This document shows, one piece after another, positions 43,146 through 50,309 of a DNA stretch of 64,000 bases. Every line of letters begins with the position of its first letter. Within the stretch, counting starts at the first letter, position 1. The stretch comes from Cryptosporangium aurantiacum. GTDB taxonomy: Bacteria > Actinomycetota > Actinomycetes > Mycobacteriales > Cryptosporangiaceae. The DNA is taken from assembly GCF_900143005.1 (NCBI RefSeq), contig NZ_FRCS01000009.1, forward strand, positions 62,001 through 126,000, written 5' to 3'. A program made the translations under genes and the position numbers. The notes under the pieces were generated by a model, which saw only the letters and a list, made by a program, of their open reading frames with translations, was not told the origin of the DNA and did no database searches.

Positions 43146-44288
43146 TCAGTCGCGCGGTGCCACCGCTTGGCGGGGTGCCGGGCCGCGGTGGGCCGCCGCG
43201 AACGCGGCGTCCAGGTCGTCGAGGCGGTACCTGCCGCCGACCAGCTTCGCGAACGGCGCGTCCCGGTGGGTGGCGGCGAGGAACCCGACCGCGGTCCGGA
43301 GGTCGGCCGCCCGGTAGTTGTGGACGCCGATCACCCGGTGGAGGCCGCGCACCAGCCGTTCCGGGTCGAACGGCACGGCCGGGCCGGGGGAGACCGATCC
43401 GGCCAGGACCGCGGTGCCGCCGATCGCGAGGGCGGCCAGCGCGGACTGCACCGCCGACGGTGCGCCGGAGAGTTCCAGCACGAGGTCGGCGTCCCGGAGG
43501 TCGGCGCCGTCCGCGGCGACCTCGTGCGCGCCGAACTCCACCGCCCGCGCGCGCCGGCCGGGGTCGGGGTCGACGGCCACCACGTGCGCGTTCGCCCGGG
43601 CCAGCATCGCGACCGCGGTGAGGCCCAGCATCCCCGCGCCACTCACCACCGCCCGCCCCCCATCGGCGCCAACCCCGTCGGCGGGCGCCCGGTCGGCGTC
43701 CGGCTCGTGCGTTGTTGTTCGGGCCGCCACGCGGCCGTTCCCGGCTGACCAGGGAAGCATCCAGCCGGCGGCGGCCAGGGTCGCGGCGACGGTCGCGGTC
43801 GCGCAGGAGGCGGGCGCTGCCACCTCGTCCGGCACCTCGGCCGGAACGGCGACGATCGTCGTGCCCGGCAGCAGCACGCAGTGGGTGGCGAAGCCCCCGG
43901 TCAGCGGCCGCGCCGCGGTGAGCGGTTCGTGCCCGTACTTCCGCAGCGCGACGCACTTCTGCGGCAGGCCACGGCGACAGCGCGGGCACTCGCCGCACGA
44001 GGCGGTCACCGACCATACGACCCGCAGGCCCTCGGTCACCGTTGTGCCGTCGGCGCACCGCGGCTCGCCCGGCCCGACCGCCACCACCCGCCCGACCTGC
44101 TCGTGCCCGAGCACGCCGGGCGCGGGCCCCGGACGACGCCCGCTCGCGGTGTGGAGGTCGCTGCCGCAGACGGTCGCGAGGTCCACCTCGACCAGGACCT
44201 CGCCGCGCCCCAGGTCGGGAACGGGCGTGCGGACGATCGTGAACGGGAGCCCGGGGCCGTCCCAGCGGGCGTAGCGTGCCAGTGCCAT
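43146..44288 (-). CDS. Phosphonate-associated zinc alcohol dehydrogenase
   Basis: 380 residues, medium-chain dehydrogenase fold. Catalytic zinc ligands are in VCGSDLH and GHEQVG, structural zinc Cys in CGECPRC with a later Cys, and the nucleotide site in SGAGMLGL. A low-complexity insert of about 25 residues (HEPDADRAPADGVGADGG) precedes that site. The close family was proposed as phosphonate-associated (TIGR03366, HpnZ, as recalled). It may oxidise a hydroxyalkyl phosphonate. Its operator is nearly identical to that of the FAD/phnDCE operon, so it belongs to the same regulon. Confidence 0.85.
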   Translation of the reverse strand: MALARYARWDGPGLPFTIVRTPVPDLGRGEVLVEVDLATVCGSDLHTASGRRPGPAPGVLGHEQVGRVVAVGPGEPRCADGTTVTEGLRVVWSVTASCGECPRCRRGLPQKCVALRKYGHEPLTAARPLTGGFATHCVLLPGTTIVAVPAEVPDEVAAPASCATATVAATLAAAGWMLPWSAGNGRVAARTTTHEPDADRAPADGVGADGGRAVVSGAGMLGLTAVAMLARANAHVVAVDPDPGRRARAVEFGAHEVAADGADLRDADLVLELSGAPSAVQSALAALAIGGTAVLAGSVSPGPAVPFDPERLVRGLHRVIGVHNYRAADLRTAVGFLAATHRDAPFAKLVGGRYRLDDLDAAFAAAHRGPAPRQAVAPRD

Positions 44289-44315
44289 GCCCCGACGCTG
44301 TCATGTCACCGTGGC

Positions 44316-44331
44316 ACTTGTATTGATAAGT
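44316..44331. promoter_or_regulatory. Second GntR-type operator, upstream of the alcohol dehydrogenase
   Basis: ACTTGT-ATTG-ATAAGT, 15 of 16 bases identical to the site at 42304-42319. It lies 28 bases before the ATG of the minus-strand alcohol dehydrogenase gene. The duplication links the two transcription units. Confidence 0.85.
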
Positions 44332-44450
44332 TGGGCGCTGTTCGCCCGGCCGTCGACTCCCGGTCATGTTCGTCCCCGCATGGGTTCCGGTGCGGCCCTT
44401 TGAGGCCCACCATGGAGTGATCCAGCTCAACGTCGGAGCGAGGAGAACCC

Positions 44451-45563
44451 ATGAAGACGCTGGCAGCCGTCGTCCATCAGCCCGGCAAACCCATCGAGAT
44501 CGAGGAACTGGAACTGGACAAGCCCCGCGACGGTGAGGTGCTGATCCGGTACCTCTACGCGGGCCTGTGCCACTCCGACATCCACATCGCTCACGGCGAC
44601 CTGGAAGCCCGGTTACCGATGGTGCTGGGCCACGAGGGGGCCGGCGTCATCGAAGAGGTCGGGCCGGGTGTCACCAGGGTCAAGCCCGGCGACCACGTGG
44701 TCTGCTCGTTCATCCCGAACTGCGGCGTGTGCCGCTACTGCGCGACCGGTCGGCAGTCCATCTGCGACATGGGCGCCACGATCCTCGAGGGCGCGCTGCC
44801 GGGCGAGCGATTCCCGGTCAGCGGACCCGCCGGTCAGTACGGGACGATGTGCATCCTGGGGACGTTCAGCCAGTGGGGTGTCATCCACCAGAACTCGGTG
44901 GTCAAGGTCGACGAGAGCCTGCCGCTGGACAAGGCCGTCCTGGTGGGCTGCGGCGTCCCGACCGGGTGGGGATCGGTCGTGAACACCGCCGAGGTGACGG
45001 CCGGTGACACGGTCGTCGTCCTCGGCGTCGGCGGGATCGGGATCAACGCGGTGCAGGCCGCGGCCTACGCCGGAGCCCAGTACGTCGTGGCGATCGACCC
45101 GCTGGCCAACAAGCGGGAGAAGGCGCTCGAACTCGGCGCGACCCACGCGTTCGCCAGCGGCGCCGAGGCGCTGGAACCGGTGGCCGATCTGACCCATGGG
45201 CAGATGGCCGACGCCGCGATCCTGTCGCCAGGCCTGCTCACCACGGAGAACGTCGTGGACGGCTTCACGCTCGTCGGCAAGGCGGGCATCGTGGTGCTGA
45301 CCGGCCTGAACAAGCTGGACGAGATCAACGTCCAGCTGCCGGGCACGGTCATGACGCTGTTCCGGAAGCAGCTGCGCGGCAGCCTGTTCGGCGACTGCAA
45401 CCCGACCGCCGACATCCCCCGGCTGCTCGGCCTCTACCAGAGCGGCGCCCTGAAACTGGACGAGATCATCACCCGGACCTACCGCCTGGAGGAGGTCAAC
45501 CGCGGATACGAGGACCTGCTCGACGGCGCGAACGTCCGCGGCGTCGTGGTGCACGAGCACTGA
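44451..45563 (+). CDS. Zinc alcohol dehydrogenase, NDMA/mycofactocin-dependent type
   Basis: 370 residues, medium-chain zinc dehydrogenase. GLCHSDIH and LGHEGAG carry the catalytic zinc ligands, NCGVCRYCATGRQSIC the structural zinc Cys, and LGVGGIGINAVQAAA the nucleotide site. The N-terminus and overall length fit the actinobacterial family whose NAD stays bound and is re-oxidised by mycofactocin (or NDMA in vitro). No mycofactocin genes are in the window. ATG 44451 was chosen. A strong 19-bp hairpin follows its stop. It lies beside the phosphonate module but has no shared operator of its own. Confidence 0.85.
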   Translation: MKTLAAVVHQPGKPIEIEELELDKPRDGEVLIRYLYAGLCHSDIHIAHGDLEARLPMVLGHEGAGVIEEVGPGVTRVKPGDHVVCSFIPNCGVCRYCATGRQSICDMGATILEGALPGERFPVSGPAGQYGTMCILGTFSQWGVIHQNSVVKVDESLPLDKAVLVGCGVPTGWGSVVNTAEVTAGDTVVVLGVGGIGINAVQAAAYAGAQYVVAIDPLANKREKALELGATHAFASGAEALEPVADLTHGQMADAAILSPGLLTTENVVDGFTLVGKAGIVVLTGLNKLDEINVQLPGTVMTLFRKQLRGSLFGDCNPTADIPRLLGLYQSGALKLDEIITRTYRLEEVNRGYEDLLDGANVRGVVVHEH

Positions 45564-45567
45564 CTCC

Positions 45568-45609
45568 GTAGTACCCCGGGCTACCGCCGACGGTGGCCCG
45601 GGGTGCTAC
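45568..45609 (+). terminator. Strong hairpin terminator after the alcohol dehydrogenase
   Basis: Arms 45568-45586 and 45591-45609 form a 19-bp stem with two G-T pairs and a CCGA loop, 4 bases after the stop codon. The downstream universal stress protein gene must use its own promoter. Confidence 0.9.
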
Positions 45610-45623
45610 GGCATAGTGGTGCC

Positions 45624-46064
45624 GTGGCGCAGCGTTCCGTGCGGGATGGGCGGGGACTCATTCTCGCGGGGGTGGACGGCAGCCCCACGTCGGTGCGGGC
45701 CGGTGCGTACGCCGCCGGTCTGGCTCGGCGGCAGAACGCCGACTTCCTCGTCGTCTACGTCGCGACGCGCCCCGCGCTGGCCTCGATGTCCCCGGAGGCG
45801 GTGGCGCTCGCCGAGGAGGCCGTCGAGCAGTCGGTCGCCGAGCTGAAGGAGAGCGTCGAGTCGTCGGCGGCCTGGGCCGGCGTGCCGGTGCGGTTCCTGG
45901 CGGTCCGCGGGGACCCGTACACCGAGATCTGCCGGATCGCCGGTGAGGAGCGCGCCGACGCGGTCGTGGTCGGCGCGTCGACGCACGCCGGTCATCGCTG
46001 GGTGGGTTCGCTCGCCGTCCGCCTGGTGAAAGCCGGCCGCTGGCCGGTCACCGTGGTGCCCTGA
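45624..46064 (+). CDS. Universal stress protein, UspA family
   Basis: 146 residues, one Usp domain. It begins with ILAGVDGSPTS and has a nucleotide-site-like GASTHAGHRWVGS near the C-terminus, then PVTVVP. These cytoplasmic proteins help survival under stress or starvation; some bind ATP. GTG 45624 lies only 14 bases after the end of the previous hairpin with a CATAGT box before it, consistent with a leaderless start. The frame is open a little upstream. Confidence 0.88.
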   Translation: MAQRSVRDGRGLILAGVDGSPTSVRAGAYAAGLARRQNADFLVVYVATRPALASMSPEAVALAEEAVEQSVAELKESVESSAAWAGVPVRFLAVRGDPYTEICRIAGEERADAVVVGASTHAGHRWVGSLAVRLVKAGRWPVTVVP

Positions 46065-46094
46065 CACCCCCGCTCGCCGGGGGCCGCGCCGCGC

Positions 46095-46123
46095 GGCCGG
46101 GTGTCCCTCTCTCACACCCGGCC
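46095..46123 (+). terminator. Hairpin terminator after the universal stress protein gene
   Basis: GGCCGGGTGT and ACACCCGGCC, a perfect 10-bp stem at 46095-46104 and 46114-46123 with a 9-base loop, 31 bases beyond the stop. Confidence 0.85.
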
Positions 46124-46246
46124 GGGGCCCGTTGGCTGCTCCCCGGGGAGGAGCAGGACGGGAGCGCGTGGCCCGCGGCGGTGGAGGCAACCGACGCCGC
46201 AACCGATGGGGCGGTCGAGCCTTCGCATCCCCCCGAGGTACAGGAC

Positions 46247-46531
46247 ATGACACAACTCTCGAGCGTTACGCACGCCACCACGGTGGCGCCCCAGGCGGTG
46301 ACCGCACCGCTGGCGTCGGTCGCCGACCGGCCGTTCGCCTACGTGCTGCGCGGCCTGGTCGGCGTGCAGCTGGCGCGACCCGCTCCGGCGGCGCCGCCGG
46401 AGCCGAAAGGCATGCCGGTCGTCGCTCCGGTCGTCATCGGCCCGCGCGGACCGGCGACGATCGGCGCGTTCACGCTCGGCCGCCTCGTTCTGACCGGCAG
46501 CCCGACGTTCCCGGAGATCCCTCCGGTGTAG
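46247..46531 (+). CDS. 94-residue hypothetical protein
   Basis: A small protein, MTQLSSVTHATTV at its start, with hydrophobic stretches (about 33-47 and 60-90) and a Pro/Ala-rich centre; no family recognised. A GAGG element lies 10 bases before ATG 46247. It is isolated between two terminator-like hairpins, 46095-46123 and 46519-46548; the second overlaps its stop codon. That layout supports a real, separately transcribed gene. An upstream in-frame ATG at 46181 would add acidic residues. Function unknown. Confidence 0.55.
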   Translation: MTQLSSVTHATTVAPQAVTAPLASVADRPFAYVLRGLVGVQLARPAPAAPPEPKGMPVVAPVVIGPRGPATIGAFTLGRLVLTGSPTFPEIPPV

Positions 46532-46548
46532 CTGGCTACACCGGAGGG
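46519..46548 (+). terminator. Palindromic terminator over the stop of the 94-residue gene
   Basis: Arms CCCTCCGGTGTAGC and GCTACACCGGAGGG, 14 bp perfect with a 2-base centre, so the loop in RNA would be about 6 bases. The stop codon TAG at 46529-46531 lies inside the left arm. Confidence 0.8.
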
Positions 46549-46612
46549 AGTACGAATACCGGCACCATCGGGAGGACGCTCCGGGGACCGCCGGATTTCT
46601 ACCGTCAGCGGC

Positions 46613-46840
46613 ATGAACGAGAAGCTGCGACTGCGCCGGAATCCGACCCTCTGGACCGGGGTCGTCGTGACGCTGCTCGGCGTCGCGTTCAACCTCGGCT
46701 GGCTGTTCGTGCCGCCGTTCGTCTGGTGGCGCGCACCCGAGTTGATCCCGATGCCCGAGGCCCTCATCGGCTGGTGGATCGTCCTGCTGGGGCTCAGCAC
46801 GATCGGCTACGCGGTCGCCAGGCACGGACGCCGGCGATGA
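46613..46840 (+). CDS. Small two-helix membrane protein coupled to a multicopper oxidase
   Basis: 75 residues with two membrane helices (about 14-35 and 50-66), basic ends and a Trp-rich loop (VWWRAPELIPMPEAL). No family recognised. Its stop overlaps the multicopper oxidase start as ATGA, so the two are made together; a role in anchoring or maturing the exported oxidase is a reasonable guess. ATG 46613 lies after a weakly conserved ribosome site. Confidence 0.75.
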   Translation: MNEKLRLRRNPTLWTGVVVTLLGVAFNLGWLFVPPFVWWRAPELIPMPEALIGWWIVLLGLSTIGYAVARHGRRR

Positions 46841-48354
46841 CCGTGCGGCGCCGTACGGTGCTCCGGTGGGCGGGCGCCGTGACCGGGTTGCTCGTCGTGC
46901 CACCGGCCGGGTTCGCCGGGTACGTGTGGGTCGACGCGGGCCGGAGCAACACCGGCACGCTGACGTTCCGCAACCCGCTGCGGATCCCGCCGGAGCTCAC
47001 CCCGCAGATCGACGCCGACGGCCGCCGCCGCTTCCGGCTCACGCTGCAGGAGGGGCAGACCGAGCTGCTGCCGGGCAAGCAGACGCCGACCTGGGGCGCC
47101 AACGGGACGATCCTCGGCCCGACGCTGCGGGCCCGCCGCGGTGATCAGGTCGCGGTCGACGTCACGAACCGGCTCCCGGAGACCACGTCGCTGCACTGGC
47201 ACGGCATGCACCTGCCCGCGGCGGCCGACGGCGGACCGCACCAGCCGATCGCGCCCGGCGCCACGTGGCGGCCGGCGTGGACAGTCGAGCAGCGCGCGGC
47301 CACCCTCTGGTACCACCCGCACCTCCACCGCACCACCGCAAAACACGTCTACCGCGGCGTCGCAGGGCTGTTCCTGATCGACGACCCGGAGTCCGAGGCG
47401 CTCCCGCACCGCTACGGCGTCGACGACATCCCGCTGATCCTGCAGGACCGCAACTTCACCGACGACGGACGCTTCGACGAGGCGAACCTCGGGTTCGGCG
47501 GCGTGGCCACCACCGGCCTGCTGGGTGACGACATCCTGGTCAACGGAACCTACGATCCGCACGTCGCCGTGCGGACCCGCCAGGTGCGGTTCCGGCTGGT
47601 CAACGGCTCCAACGCGCGGGTCTACGACCTCGCGTTCTCCGACCGCCGGTCGTACGCGCTGGTCGCCACCGACGCCGGGCTGCTCGAGACGCCCCAGCGG
47701 CTGGAGCGGTTGCGGCTCTCGCCGGGCGAGCGGGCCGAGATCGTCGTGCCGTTCCGCCGGGGGGAGCGGGTCGTGCTGCGCTCGTCGAGGCCGGCGATCG
47801 GGGGCAACGTCTTCACGCGTCGGCTGGCCGGCGGGGCCGACACGTTCGACCTGCTGGAGATCCGGGCCGCCGACACGCTCGACGCGTCACCACCGCTGCC
47901 GGGGCGGTTGACCCGGGTGCGGCGGCCGGCGGTCACGGTCCGGGAGCCGTTTCGGCTGGAACTCGGCGAGTTCCACCTCAACGGCGAGGTGATGGACCAC
48001 GCGCGGATGGACCGCGTCGTGCAGGCCGGTGCGGTCGAGCGCTGGGAGATCCGCAACCCGGGCCAGAACGTGCACAACATCCACGTCCACGGCGCCTCGT
48101 TCTACGTCCTGTCCCGCGACGGCGGGGAACCAGCGCCGGCCGACCGCGGTGAGAAGGACACCGTGTACGTGCCGCCGGACGGTTCGGTGACGCTCGCCGT
48201 CCGGTACGGCTCCCACTCCGATCCGCGGCTGCCGTACATGTACCACTGTCATCTCCTCGCGCACGAGGACGCGGGGATGATGGGCCAGTACCTCGTCGTG
48301 TCGGCCGCCGACGCGACACGGGTGCCCGCCCGGCACGAGAGCCACGGGGACTGA
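46837..48354 (+). CDS. Multicopper oxidase, CueO/laccase-like, Tat-exported
   Basis: 505 residues. The N-terminus RRRTVLRWAG resembles a twin-arginine signal with a hydrophobic core after it. Copper motifs: HWHGMHLPA, WYHPHLH, NIHVHGASF and HCHLLAHEDAGMM, which supply the trinuclear cluster and a type 1 copper with axial Met. It oxidises cuprous ions, phenols or similar donors with oxygen outside the cytoplasm. The upstream two-helix protein overlaps it; a two-component system follows 13 bases later, so copper or envelope stress control is plausible. Confidence 0.93.
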   Translation: MTVRRRTVLRWAGAVTGLLVVPPAGFAGYVWVDAGRSNTGTLTFRNPLRIPPELTPQIDADGRRRFRLTLQEGQTELLPGKQTPTWGANGTILGPTLRARRGDQVAVDVTNRLPETTSLHWHGMHLPAAADGGPHQPIAPGATWRPAWTVEQRAATLWYHPHLHRTTAKHVYRGVAGLFLIDDPESEALPHRYGVDDIPLILQDRNFTDDGRFDEANLGFGGVATTGLLGDDILVNGTYDPHVAVRTRQVRFRLVNGSNARVYDLAFSDRRSYALVATDAGLLETPQRLERLRLSPGERAEIVVPFRRGERVVLRSSRPAIGGNVFTRRLAGGADTFDLLEIRAADTLDASPPLPGRLTRVRRPAVTVREPFRLELGEFHLNGEVMDHARMDRVVQAGAVERWEIRNPGQNVHNIHVHGASFYVLSRDGGEPAPADRGEKDTVYVPPDGSVTLAVRYGSHSDPRLPYMYHCHLLAHEDAGMMGQYLVVSAADATRVPARHESHGD

Positions 48355-48367
48355 CCGGAGGGGGACG

Positions 48368-49585
48368 ATGCGCGCCGTCGACGTACTGCTGGCCGTCGCC
48401 AGCGCCGCGGCCGTCACGGTCGCGGTGGCGGTCAGCCCGGAGTCGCCCCCGCCGGGCGCGCTGCTGGCCGCCGCGACCCTCGGTCTGACGCTCGGGGCGG
48501 CGCTGCTGGTCCGGCGCCGGTGGCCGGTCGCCGTGCTGATCGGCTCGCTGGTCGCGGTCCTCACGTATGACTCCACCGGCTACCCGGGGATCGCGCCGCT
48601 GTGGCCGCTGCTGGTGCCGCTCTACACGGTGGCGCGGGCAGGACGGTTGCTCACCGGCGCCGTGGTGGGCGCGACCGCGATGCTGATCGGTGCCGGCTGG
48701 GTGCTGCACGCGGGGGTACCGGTGCTGGAGCTGCTCGACGGAATGGTCCGGGAGATCGCGGTCTACGCGCTCGCGCTGGTCGCCGGAGCGGCGGTCCGCA
48801 CCCGGGACCGGTTCGCCGCGGAGTTCACCGCGCGGCTCGCCGCCGAGCGTCGTCAGCAGGAGCGGGAGGCCGAGCAGCGGGTGCTCACCGAGCGGCTCCG
48901 GATCGCCCGCGAGCTGCACGACGTCACCGCGCACACGGTCGCGGTCGTCGGGATCCAGATCGCGCTCGCGAAGGAGCTCATCGACCGCGACCCGGCCGCG
49001 GCCCGCGACCTGCTCGAAGGCACCCGCAAGATCAACGTGGACGCGATCGGCGAGCTGCAGGCCACGGTCACGCTGCTGCGGGAGGCCGACGCCGAGGAGC
49101 CACGCCGTTCGCCGCCGGACGAGAGCCAGATCGACGAACTCGTCCGCCGCGCCGCCGACAGCGGCCTGCGGGTGGAGCTGATCCGTTCCGGTGTCACCGA
49201 TCCGCTGCCGCCCGCCGTGGGGCTGACCGCGTACCGCATCGTCCAGGAGGCCCTCACCAATGTGCTCCGCCATGCCGACGCCGCGTCGGCGCACGTCGTC
49301 CTCGACCGGGCCGCGGACGGTCTGACGGTGACGGTCACCGACGACGGCCGCGGCTGTGACGCGGACTCGTGGGGCCACGGCCTCACCGGCATGCGGGAGC
49401 GCGCGCTGAGCCTCGGCGGTGCCCTCTCCGCGGGGCGGCCGGAGGCCGGTGGGTTCCGCGTGCAGGCCTGGCTGCCGACCGAGGCCGCGGTAGCCGAGGT
49501 GGCCCAGTCCGAGCCAGCACTGTCCGAGTCAGCCCTGTCCGAGTCAGCACTGTCCGAGTCAGCCCTGTCCGAGGTGGCCGAGTGA
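48368..49585 (+). CDS. Sensor histidine kinase, NarL/DesK type
   Basis: 405 residues. Four to five membrane helices fill residues 1-140. A coiled linker leads to the HisKA_3 box with His in LRIARELHDVTAHTV (about residue 184), then the ATP domain with DDGRGCDADSWGHGLTGM. The C-terminal tail is a pentapeptide repeat, LSESA three to four times. It phosphorylates the overlapping response regulator (GTGA). The signal is unknown; the copper oxidase gene lies just upstream. The start ATG 48368 follows GGAGGGGG. Confidence 0.92.
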   Translation: MRAVDVLLAVASAAAVTVAVAVSPESPPPGALLAAATLGLTLGAALLVRRRWPVAVLIGSLVAVLTYDSTGYPGIAPLWPLLVPLYTVARAGRLLTGAVVGATAMLIGAGWVLHAGVPVLELLDGMVREIAVYALALVAGAAVRTRDRFAAEFTARLAAERRQQEREAEQRVLTERLRIARELHDVTAHTVAVVGIQIALAKELIDRDPAAARDLLEGTRKINVDAIGELQATVTLLREADAEEPRRSPPDESQIDELVRRAADSGLRVELIRSGVTDPLPPAVGLTAYRIVQEALTNVLRHADAASAHVVLDRAADGLTVTVTDDGRGCDADSWGHGLTGMRERALSLGGALSAGRPEAGGFRVQAWLPTEAAVAEVAQSEPALSESALSESALSESALSEVAE

Positions 49586-50244
49586 CGATCCGGGTGTTGC
49601 TCGCCGACGACCAGCAGCTGGTCCGCGTCGGCCTGCGTAGCCTGCTCGAACTCGACGGGGACATCCAGGTGGTCGCGGAGGCCGCCGACGGGCCGGAGGC
49701 GCTGCGCGAGGCCGAGCGCGTCACGCCCGACGTCGCGCTGCTCGACATCCGGATGCCGCACCTCGACGGGCTCGAGGTCACCCGGCGGCTCGCCGCGACG
49801 CAGCCCGGCATCCGGGTCGTGATCCTGACGACGTTCGAGACCGACGCGTACATCTTCGAGGCGTTGCGGTCGGGCGCCAGCGGGTTCCTCGCGAAGACCG
49901 TCAGCCACGACGAGCTGTGCCGGGCGGTGCGGGTGGTGGCCGGGGGAGAGGCGCTGCTCAGCCCGAGCGTCACCCAGCGCGTCATCGCGGAGTTCACCCG
50001 GCGCGTGGAGCCGCCCCGGGCCGCACCGGAGCGGCTGTCCGTGCTCACCGATCGGGAGCGGGAGGTGCTCGCGCTGATCGCCGCCGGGCTCAACAACGGC
50101 GAGATCGGCGAGACGCTGGCGATGAGCCCGCTGACCGCGAAGACCCACGTCACGCGCATCATCACGAAGCTCGGCGTCCGCGACCGGGCGCAGCTGGTGA
50201 TGCTCGCCTACGAGACCGGCCTGGTCCGCCCCAGCGGCGGTTAG
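49582..50244 (+). CDS. NarL/LuxR-family response regulator
   Basis: 220 residues. The receiver domain (about 1-120) has the acidic pair in LLADDQQ, the phospho-acceptor Asp in LLDIRMPH (about 54) and Lys in FLAKTVS. The LuxR-type helix-turn-helix is at about 150-210 (LTDREREVLALIAAGLNNGEI, then TAKTHVTRIITKL). It is the partner of the histidine kinase with which it overlaps by 4 bases. GTG 49582 is the natural start. Confidence 0.95.
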   Translation: MTIRVLLADDQQLVRVGLRSLLELDGDIQVVAEAADGPEALREAERVTPDVALLDIRMPHLDGLEVTRRLAATQPGIRVVILTTFETDAYIFEALRSGASGFLAKTVSHDELCRAVRVVAGGEALLSPSVTQRVIAEFTRRVEPPRAAPERLSVLTDREREVLALIAAGLNNGEIGETLAMSPLTAKTHVTRIITKLGVRDRAQLVMLAYETGLVRPSGG

Positions 50245-50309
50245 TGCAGTGGCCCGGGTGGCCTATGCTGTGCGCCGATGCGACCCTCGGTGCCCGGATC
50301 GACGATGTC

